Below, one piece after another: positions 49,140-57,637 of a DNA stretch of 64,000 nt. Source of the stretch: Camellia lanceoleosa (lineage: Eukaryota; Streptophyta; Magnoliopsida; Ericales; Theaceae); NCBI GenBank assembly GCA_025200525.1, contig CM045758.1, positions 170,204,101 through 170,268,100 of the forward strand. Reading direction: 5' to 3'. The translations under genes were made by a program, and so were the position numbers. Under the pieces are notes generated by a model. That model searched no databases and was not told the DNA's origin. It saw nothing but the letters and a program-made list of their open reading frames with translations. Position 1 is the first letter of the stretch; every line of letters starts with the position of its first letter.

Positions 49140-50268
49140 TTTATCATCTGCGAGGGTAAGCTGTATAAAAGAGGTTATCTGGAAATGCACAAGCTATGTG
49201 TGGAGGAAGTAGAATCGAAGCGTCTTATGGAGGCTATCCACGAAGGAGAGTGCGGGGCGTACATGAATGGTGTGATACTAGCCCGGAAGATCCTCAGACA
49301 AGGTTATTACTAGTCAACTATGGAGGAGGATTGTATTGGTTTTGTATGGTGATGTCATAAATGCCAAATTCATGCCAATTACATGAACATACCGCCATCT
49401 AAGCTTTACAATATGACTTCACTATGGCCTTTCTCAGTTTGAGGAATCAACGTTATCGGTGTAGTCTCGCCAAAGGGGTCAAATGGGCATGATTGATTAC
49501 TTCACGAAGTGAGTGGAAACTCAGTCCTATGTCGTGTTGAAAGCGTCGTATGTAGTCAAATTCATTAGAAATAACATCATCTGCCGGTACGGAGTTTCAA
49601 ACAAGATCGTATCAGATAACGGCTCACACTTCAAGAAAGATGTAGTGGGTCTGCTTGAGAAATATAACGTGGCTTTTCATAAATCATCGACATATAGACC
49701 ATAGACTAATGGAGCTATTGAGGCCGCTAATAAGAATATCAAGAACATCTTGCAAAAGATGATAGAAACATACAGGGACTGGCCTGATAAACTGTCATTC
49801 GTGCTCTGGGGCTACAGAAACTCAATCCGAACATCTACGGGGGCAACCCCCTATTCTCTCATTTATGGGATGGAGGTTGTTCTACCAACTGAAATCGAAG
49901 TTCCGTCACTGCGAGTCATGGTCGAGTGTCAGATAGGGGAGGCAGACTGGCAATAGAGTAGATTTAAGGAATTAATGTTGTTTGATGAGAAGACTAAGGG
50001 CATTGTATCATGTCTAGGGCTATCAACGCTGAATTGCTAGGGCTTTTAACAAGAAAGTTAAGTCCAAGAATCTCAAGGAATGAGACACGGTACTGAAAGA
50101 CAACCGGGCTCCCATCTGCAACCCTGGGGGCAAGTTCAAACCTAATTGGACTGGTCCTTACATCATCAAATCTATTTGGTCAGGAGGGGCAATTATTCTC
50201 ATGGACCTGGATGGCTTGGAGTTTTCATAGCCGATCAATATGGACAAGTTAAAGAAATACTATCCTTG
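49140..50268 (+). pseudogene. Integrase (broken)
   Basis: The zinc-binding region reads HEGECGAYMNG and CHKCQIHANY. The catalytic core has MIDYFTK (first Asp near 49,494), IVSDNGSHFK (second Asp) and NGAIEAANKNIKNI (Glu). TGATPYSLIYGMEVVLP is typical of gypsy integrases. Stops include TAG near 49,313, 49,703 and 49,955 and TGA near 49,350 and 49,433. One frameshift occurs near 49,480. The C-terminal part is badly broken. In the family it joins the cDNA to host DNA in the nucleus. Confidence 0.92.
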
Positions 50269-50946
50269 AGAGGCTTGCTAGGGCGAAAACCCAGAAGGGC
50301 GACCTAGGCGAAAGTTAGAGCATGAAAAATTAGAAATAAAGAAAAACTGAGCTCGCAAGGTTGAAAACCCTAAAGGGTGACTTTGACAAAAGTTAAAGAG
50401 CAAAAGGAGAGAATTAATACTCGATTGAACCTAAACCGAACTACGTAAGGCCTGATTCTCATTTTTGGGATACGTAGGCAACTTCATCTTAAAGTTCGGC
50501 TATGACCATCTCCAGCTCAACTGTTCTATTCATCTGTTTGATCAGGTTATCTTTGTCCATCATTATTCATTTCGATTGTGTTACCTCTATTTTGGTAGAA
50601 GGGCCAATTCGAAGACAGAGCAATGATGATTAATGCAACTGTGTAGTTGCGATCTGTTGGTTTGGGGTTGTACATCTTGAGGGCTGATTCCGTGCGTGTC
50701 AGGTAATGAGCATTTTTTAAAATTATTTTGAAAATTTTTAATAAAAGTTGATTTTGTTCAAAATTTTACCCTTTTACAACTTAGACCATTTTGGGGCCAA
50801 AAGAAAAAATTTTAGTGCTCACAACTTTAATTCCATTGATTTCAACACAAGTGCAGTCTCCAACTCTCTAATAAAAATCAAAGTTTTTTTAACATCATAA
50901 AACTTGAAAAGAAAGGTCAAAGCAATAAACTAGGGGCATAGATAAG
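50269..50946 (+). other. Spacer after integrase
   Basis: Non-coding stretch with ctaaaccgaactacgtaagg and gggatacgtaggcaact. The latter recurs as gggatacgtaggcaaccc at about 57,488, so a short phrase is repeated at both ends of the extra region. Confidence 0.5.
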
Positions 50947-52235
50947 TCAGGTGCTCCTGTGTCCTCTACTCGTGCTTGCGGAAGTCTCTGCAGCCAAAGT
51001 TGGCCCAACTTGTTCTTCGTCCTCAAGCTAAGCCAAGTACTCGCCAGAGAGGGCGTAGCTGAAGCTAGGGGTCGGGGCCAGAAGCTCTCTCGTCCTCCAA
51101 GCAGTGAGGTACCAAGGAAAGTGTGAACCACGAATGGGAAATAAAGCTGGGTATTCTACCTCTTCTTCTGGACAAGTTTGATCATGTCCAAATTAGTGTT
51201 TGAACCGAAAAGGAAAATAAAACACTCAGTGCGTGAGGCTAATCAACTGTATACCCGGCTAGTGGGATATGTTGTAGCTCATCTCAATCACATTAAGCCA
51301 GGGACAACGCCAAGTTATGTCAGCTGTAGATCTGCTGCACATCCAGTCGCACCACCATCCTTCTAAAGGGAAGTCCACTAGCCTTTGGCAGAAAAAGTAA
51401 GCTTTGGCCAAGTACTCGGGGTAAGGGTCCACTACTTTTAGCTTATCTATGAGCCATATTTGGGAATGGATGAAAAATAAGAGAGATTGAAGAATAGAGA
51501 GATGTACATTGAGAAAAAAATAAGAAAAAGGGGTTTAGAGATGAAAATATAGAGTGAGTGCAAATGATGCGAGGAATCATAAATAAGAAAGGGTGGGAAA
51601 CAATACCTGAAGAAGCAACGTACTCCCTGCAAATTGGGTAGTCTCTCGCCGATGAAAGGCATCCAAACCCATCAGGGTCTCGACCAGTGCCAGACTAATG
51701 CAGCTCTTGCCCTCTTTTAGGTATTGAGCCACCTCAATCAACCTAATGCTAGCTTCGCCGCAACTAAGGGCAAGAAAGAAGTGTGGGAGTAAGCATAAGC
51801 AGAGGGCATGTTGCCGATAACCACGCCAAAGGAAATCGCCTCTATCTCCAATGGCGGAAAACCGATGAATCAAACCTGGGATGTCCAACTCCCCATCATG
51901 AGCCAAGGATTGAGCCTCATGCAAAGTGAGCCGCACATTCGTCCCAAAGCCTGAGCATAGCCAAAACAGGGCTGAAGCATGATTTGTTCGTCACACCAGG
52001 ATTCCATTAATGATTGAAATTCTTCAAACGTCAGACACATTTCTTGTGATCCGAAGCAAAATACATGTGTGATCGGGTTCCAACATCGAACAGCGATATG
52101 GAGAAACGAAAAATAAAGCGAAGTATGGCTCAAAGAAAAAAGAGCATTTAGGCCAAAACCGCGAAAGTTCACCTTTTTCGAGCCGTCCAGAGTGGCTACC
52201 CAGTCTCAAAGCCGATTCTTGAGCAGTATCTCCAT
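50947..52235 (-). pseudogene. DUF7745-like gene, antisense in the Tat element (broken)
   Basis: From an ATG at 52,235 the minus strand encodes MEILLKNRL, then FGLNALFSLSHTSLYF, then HIAVRCWNPITHVFCFGSQE and MCLTFEEFQSLM. A frameshift near 51,930 leads to RLIEVAQYLKEGKSCISLAL and RRETTQFAGSTLLLQ. These phrases resemble the DUF7745 family that occurs in plant retrotransposon-associated proteins. A splice-donor-like gtattg follows LLLQ (exon end 51,607). The frame resumes near 51,450 with DITWRCPWLNVIEMSY and EYPALFPIRGSHFPWYLTAW, ending at TGA 50,947. I read about five internal stops. The acceptor of the intron is not clear. Function is unknown. A TATA-like box and a 21-bp array lie just upstream. 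Confidence 0.65.
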
Positions 52236-52294
52236 CTTGAGAGAAAAATACCAAAGACTTGCTATGCTGCCATAAAAACAGCATGGGGAGCAAC

Positions 52295-52301
52295 ATTTAT
52301 A
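52295..52301 (-). promoter_or_regulatory. TATA-like box of the DUF7745-like gene
   Basis: On the minus strand ctttataaatg lies 60 bp before the ATG at 52,235 and about 53 bp after the 21-bp array. Confidence 0.45.
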
Positions 52302-52353
52302 AAGTTTGAGAAGAGGCAGTGCATGACAGTTAGACTGCATTCACCGACATCAT

Positions 52354-52412
52354 TTTTGGGCCTGGTTGTGCCTCATTGAAGCCCAACCGTGCCTATTTGG
52401 ACCCAGCTGGGT
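52354..52412 (-). promoter_or_regulatory. 21-bp GC-rich array 3, before the DUF7745-like gene
   Basis: Units ggttgtgcctcattgaagc, caaccgtgcctatttggacc and a partial agctgggtct at 21-bp period, the same consensus as the LTR arrays. It lies 119 bp 5' of the antisense ATG. Confidence 0.6.
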
Positions 52413-52862
52413 CTAAATGTAGGCCAGACAAAGCAAGTTGCAAGAAAATGACTAGCTTTTGCCTTGGTGTACTCCAGCTGTATTTTGGGTTTTGTTTTGT
52501 TTTGTTTGTATCAAGTATTCTCTAGTGTTTTTGAGTCATTTTTATTGTACTTTTCTGTTATCGAGTTGTAGTTTATATTTTTCCCGGTTGTGGGTTGTTA
52601 TCTGCTCCAAGGATGAATGCAAGAGCAAGTATTTGTAGTTTTAAAGTCTTGTACAACATTACCACACAAAGGTTACGCCATTCATCACATATTATGCAAG
52701 GAGATCATTGCAAAAATCTTTCTTTTTATAAACTAGCAGGTCTAACCCCGATCATTGTTTACAAAGACCAAAAACAAAAAAAAAGTCTTCAAAAACAAAA
52801 TACATAGGTCTATCTAAACCTACATAGTTCCTAATTACAAAACAAAATAAAAGCAAAGAAAA
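52413..52862. other. Spacer between the two antisense genes
   Basis: About 450 bp of mixed DNA with a ttttgttttgtttg stretch at 52,490-52,508. The short plus frame 52,595-52,807 has no motif. It probably holds the 3' end of the PMD gene transcript. Confidence 0.4.
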
Positions 52863-55860
52863 TCAACAACCCATCCTTGCTCTCTTCCTCCTCGGCTGTG
52901 GAGGAGGTGCATCACTGTCATCATTGGGGTTGCTAGATTGCATGTCGACCTCCTCCCCCTCCTCTTCAGGGGTCGTATACTCATTACAGGACTCCTCAGA
53001 GGGTGAGCGTTGTCTCACTCGGCCTCTCCCTCGATCAGCCCCTTCTCTGTATCTCACTGGGCCCCATCTTTGTCTCCTAACTGGAGGAGATTTTGCAGGT
53101 GCAATTGGTGCTGGCTCAAGCTGAAAAAGAGTACAGATATCAGAAGAGACCAACAGAATTATGGACGAGATTGTAATGACCGTAAACAAGAGGCAAAGTG
53201 TACCTCGATCTCATGGGTGGCTAGAGCTATCTGCCTCCTCCGCACTATCAGAAACAGTCTGTCAACTATCTGGAGAAGGTCATCCACATATCCCGCAAAT
53301 ACCTACAACAGCTAGGGGTGAAAGAAAAACCGGAAGGACCGACCAAACCGACCGAACCAACCAAACCGAACGGTTTTCGGTCGGTGTCTTTAGTTTTCAA
53401 TCATTCGGTTCGGTTCGGTTTATGTTTTTCTGTACATTCGGTTCGGTTTACGGTTTTTGGTTTTTTGAACCGCACCGCACCGAACCGAACCGAACCGACT
53501 TATATAATATTAATAGGCGCAAAATGTGAGGCCCCAAACCTATGTAGAAATTACATGGCTTGAGCCCAAATTTTATGCAAAATAGATAGAAATATAGGCC
53601 CAAAATGTGAGGCCCAACCAGGAAAAAAAAAGGCCAAAAAAATCGAAAAACCGAAAAAACCGCACCGCACCGTAATAAACCGAATCGCGCCGATTTATGT
53701 CATTTTTATGGGCGGTTCGGTTCACAAATATGCAAAACCGAAATCATCGGTTCGGTGCAAAATGAGTGAAAAAACCGACCGAACCGAACCGATTTCACCC
53801 CTAACAACAGCGGAAAAATTTAAGAATATGAAAACAAGATAATGGTGTACAGTGGACAGAAAGTAAGCACAGTGGACAACAAGTAATAAAGCACAATGGG
53901 GAGAAAGTGAGAAAGTACAGTGGGCAAGCATATTGAGAGATGTGTACCTGCTGATGGCGCCTCTTACCCAGGGTGTGATTTGTGTCGTTCCTGAGGAGGT
54001 TGTCAAGCCGCCGAGAGGTTCCTGCTGCAACTCTCATCCCTAGGCTTCTGGTGATTCCTACTGAGGTTGTATACATACGACTAGATGGGGTGATTGAACA
54101 GATCCCCCTTGAGCACATTGAGGAGAGGGATCGCAGATTGGTGATCCCCGAGTTTGTAAGAAGGCAATGAAGTCGCCAGGCTCATGGTACTGGTCACCGT
54201 CTTCTCCCTGCATGAGGTGATCGATCTGGGGCCCATTGTGGAGATCATCAACTATCCTCATACCAGAAAGAGGAGGATGTGGGACGTCAGGATCGACCTG
54301 GCCCCTAGTACGCCCTGCCGAAAGGGCCCTCAAATAGGATCCGTATGGTGAAGGCATCCCACGCAGCAGCATAAGTCAACCTCGTTGCCTAAGGGATGCC
54401 CACCCAACAGTACCAGTTAACCTGTAAATAGAAGATGCAAGCTAAGTATCAGATATCAGGGGTATGGAAACAATAGTATGGAAACAACAGTGTGAAAATA
54501 GTAAATGTAAAGACTAATATTTTGTTACCTGATCCGCGATGATGGTGTCAAAGAAACAACAGAAGTAAGGGAAGTCTCGGTCTACACGACGGCTTTGCTC
54601 GAATTGGGAGGTGTAGTATTGGGAGCGGGGTACTGACAACTCAATCAGCCTCACTGGGACTGGAGCCAAAGAAGTGAAATACATGTAAACCCATAGCTAT
54701 AAGCAAAGAAAAATAAGTGAAGTAGATGAGCAGATATAAACAGAAAATGCAAAGCAAAAATGAGCAGGAAATGCAAAGTTAAACAGAATACAAAGTCAAA
54801 TAGAATGCAAAACTAAACAGCACAATAAATGTGAGATGTACCTCCCAGACCCTCCAGTAGCCGCCAAGTGAATCTGCCTTACGGCAGGATAAGGAGCTCA
54901 TGTAGCAGTACAGGGTGGCCAGGCCGACGCCACCCCAGTCATGCTCTACCACGTGTGGTAAGTGCACCAGTGCTCCCAAGAGATACAGCCCCACGGTATT
55001 TTCCCTATTCTCAAACAAGGTAGTACCGAGGAGATACATGAAAAAGCCGCAGGTGTACTAGGCGACCTTATCTGGAGTAGTTGGCTGAAGGTTGGTAAAG
55101 CGCTTTAAGAACCAACTGTACCACACCATCCCGTGGCTAGTAGTGTCTGGGATCGCCTCAAGAAATTGACGTTGTGCAGTTCTCTACTGCGTCATATCAG
55201 GATCAAATGGGATCGAGCCGCCAACCCCTACCCGCAAACCAGTGAGCATCGAGAAATCGTACGGACTCAAAGTCAGCTCCCCGATCGATGAGAAGTGGAA
55301 CGAGTCTGTGGTGTCCCACCATCTCTCCACCAAGACCCCATATAGTAGTGGCTCAGCCCTCATCTGTATGAGCCCAGAACATAAAGGCCTGAAGCAAGCA
55401 GCATCGACCAGTGTACGAACCACCACAGAAAGCCTCTTATACCAGTACCGGGGGCCAAATATGGATCCATAGCCACCAATCTTCCTGGCTATCACCTATG
55501 GGTTGGGGAGTGTTATCAGTATGTGCATAGTATTAACGGATAGTTTGCTTACAAGATTCAACATATGTACAAAACAAAGGAAGGATTGCTTACCGTGGAG
55601 GCATTGGCGACAAGTGTTCTGCGGGCTCTTGCAGCAAGACGTCCTCGTCTATCCCTGGGATGAAGCCCTTGAATCTCAAAATATTGCCTGGGACCTAGGG
55701 TTAGAGCATGTGTACATGGCTAGTAGGTGGCCGCATCAAATGGTCTATCGACAAGAGGCGGTAATGCGGGTTCAGGAATGCCCTTGACCTCTATATTTGC
55801 ACTTAGGATGGCGCCAATACCCATAGTCGAGTCAGGAATAGGAACCTTGTCACTAGCCAT
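52863..55860 (-). pseudogene. Plant mobile domain (PMD) gene, antisense, six exons (broken)
   Basis: Inferred exons on the minus strand: 55,860-55,594, 55,495-54,842, 54,696-54,529, 54,421-53,948, 53,302-53,204 and 53,120-52,863. Every intron starts GT and ends AG, and every exon length is a multiple of three. About 640 codons in all. Exon 1 begins MASDKVPIPD and contains VKGIPEPALPPLVDRPFDAA. Exon 2 has the PMD signature LLYGVLVERWWDTTDSFHF, then GELTLSPYDFSMLTGL and MYLLGTTLFENRENTVGLYL. Exon 3 reads WVYMYFTSLAPVPVRLIELS. The last exons give a basic/acidic tail ending RRKRARMGC. Stops occur at 55,720, 55,184 and 55,058, with two frameshifts in exon 4. PMD proteins are plant-specific, known both as host genes (the MAIN/MAIL type) and in transposons. 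Confidence 0.8.
53313..53803. mobile_element. hAT-like MITE in the PMD gene intron
   Basis: It begins taggggtgaaa and ends tttcaccccta, an 11-bp inverted repeat, with a perfect 8-bp duplication acaacagc (53,305-53,312 and 53,804-53,811). Eight-base duplications and these ends fit hAT elements. The interior is full of aaccga/ggttcggt repeats on both arms and is non-coding. It lies in the fourth intron, about 10 bp from the 3' splice site. Confidence 0.9.
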
Positions 55861-56274
55861 GGAGAAATATATAAGAAATATGAGGGAAAATGAGAAAATG
55901 TGAAAAAAGTGAGTGGGTGAGTGAAATTGAGTGAAAATCCCAAAAAACCAAAACCCTAAGAGAGAGAAAGTAAAGAGAAAGTGAAAACTCAAAGGGGGAG
56001 AGGGAAAAGTGTGGGTAGATGTGTGAAAATCTAAAAAAGAGCAAGAAAAACCCCAAAACCCAACCAAATAAAGTTTTGTTCAGTTCAAAATGTAGAGTGA
56101 TTAAGTTTTATGAAAAAAATTAGCAAGGGTTTGTGGGTTTTGTTAAAAGAGGAAGGTTAGAGAGAGAGGAGAGGGAGTTTCGAATAGGTATGTGTGTGGA
56201 AATGAAGGTTGGGTTTGTTTAAAACAATCATGGCTTGCAGAAAGACCGATCTGCCCCGTTGCTACCATCGCAAC
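55861..56274 (-). promoter_or_regulatory. 5' region of the PMD gene
   Basis: Upstream of the ATG the minus strand is CT-rich (ctccctctcctctctctct near 56,160-56,180), like a plant 5' leader. No canonical TATA box is seen; ttttaaac near 56,220 is a weak candidate. Minus frames 56,067-55,720 and 56,056-55,853 extend into this leader but are Phe/Ser-rich low complexity. Confidence 0.4.
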
Positions 56275-56328
56275 CCGGTCGGCTCCATTGGGGCCCTTCC
56301 ATGCTTCATTTGGGCTCGGCCGGCCCCA
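56275..56328 (-). promoter_or_regulatory. 21-bp GC-rich array 4, before the PMD gene
   Basis: Units cggtcggctccattggggcc, ttccatgcttcatttgggct and a partial ggccggcccc at 21-bp period. It lies about 415 bp 5' of the PMD ATG and has the same consensus as arrays 1-3. Confidence 0.6.
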
Positions 56329-56339
56329 AGTGTTTCATA

Positions 56340-56520
56340 GTGCAGAACCACAGCAAAAATAGAGAAAACAGAAGGGAAGTAGAAACAAAGATAGAGAGGA
56401 AGGGAAAAAAAATGAGGAAAAACGGGAAAAGAGGCAGAGAGGGAAAAAATAATGAGGAAGAAAAAAAGAAGAAGAAGAAAAAGAAAAGGAAAAGAAAAAT
56501 AGAAAGAGAGATGAAAAATT
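56340..56520. repeat. Purine-rich low-complexity tract
   Basis: Nearly pure A/G (gaagaaaaaaagaagaag, gaaaaagaaaagg). It gives a Lys/Glu-rich short frame (56,235-56,627) with no family. Confidence 0.75.
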
Positions 56521-56779
56521 TGTTCTTTTTGTTTTGTTGTTGTTTTTATATGATTGAGCCCATTTTCGAAAAATCGGAAAAATTGATTTTCAAATGGTTA
56601 ATTCGAGCATCGTTTTGTTTGTTTTGATTCTACCTTGGTTTAGTTTGGTAAAATTTGTATTAGAAGCTTCGTTAATTTGTGTTAACGCTTTGTACCTCGA
56701 TTTGCGTTTACGCTTTGTAGCTTGACTTGGGATTAGCTGCGCAAGCTTCACTCTTCGTTGATTCCACATTTTCTCTTTT

Positions 56780-57153
56780 CGTGTGAAACACGTTAGGTTG
56801 TTGTTTCTTTGGTTAAAAACATCAGGTGCACCTGGTGTTCACACCACCCTTTCCTCCTTTCATGTGAGACACGTTAGATTATTGTTTCTTTGGTTAAAAA
56901 CAACAGGTGTTCCTATTGTTCACACTACCCTTTCCTCCTTTCGTGTAAGACACATTAGGTTGTTGTTTCACTTGGCTAAAAACAACAGATGTTCCTGTTA
57001 TTCACACTACCTTTTCCTCCTTTCATGTGAGACACGTTAGGTTATTGTTTTCTCGGTTAAAAACAACAGGTGTTCCTATTGTTCACACCACCTTTCCTAT
57101 TTGGTTAAAAATATCAGGTGCGCCTGGTGTTCACACCATCCTCCACCCCCTTT
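56780..57153. repeat. 82-bp tandem repeat array
   Basis: About 4.7 units of about 81 bp share gtgagacacgttaggtt, ggttaaaaacaacaggtg, gttcacac and ctttcctcctttc. The first and last units carry caggtgcacctg or caggtgcgcctg, palindromic E-box pairs. It lies upstream of the PMD gene and before the 3' LTR. Confidence 0.85.
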
Positions 57154-57330
57154 GCATGAGACGCAGTTTGGCATGAAGCTTTGCACTCTTTCTACATGAG
57201 ACATAGTTAGGCCTGCATGGTCTTACATCTTTTCTACATAAGACATAGTTTGGTTTGTATTTTTTGTCCCTTTCACATGAGACGTGTTTATTGGACTCAC
57301 TTCTTTCCATGTGAGACATGGCTAGATTTG
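57154..57330. repeat. Degenerate repeats of about 48 bp
   Basis: About four loose units with acatgagacatagtt and ggttt/ggcct. They continue the previous array with a shorter period. Confidence 0.6.
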
Positions 57331-57623
57331 TTTTGCTCTGATTTATGCTTTCGTTCAACGTCACATTCTTGTCTTGATTACATTGTTTCGTTACTTGTTA
57401 TGTGCATTTATTGCAAGATCATAAGTTATGTTCTGCTTATCATCTTGTATTTTGCCCCTAAACTACGTAGCTTTGATTCATCACAAAGGGATACGTAGGC
57501 AACCCTCGGGTTCAACCAATTGTATTTTGATTTATTTTCTTGCCCAAGTCTTGCAGCCGTGTCAAATGGGTCGTTTTTGGTCTTCGACATTCACTCGCGT
57601 CATGTTATGACTTTGAGCTTCGT

Positions 57624-57637
57624 CAAAAAGGGACAAC
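57624..57637 (+). promoter_or_regulatory. Polypurine tract
   Basis: caaaaagggacaac directly precedes the 3' LTR (tgtaaac). This is the expected plus-strand priming site of the Tat element. Confidence 0.75.

Noticed and set aside
55503..55787. 94-codon plus-strand frame in the PMD region
   Set aside because: It is antisense to PMD exon 1 and intron 1; the minus strand carries the conserved motifs.
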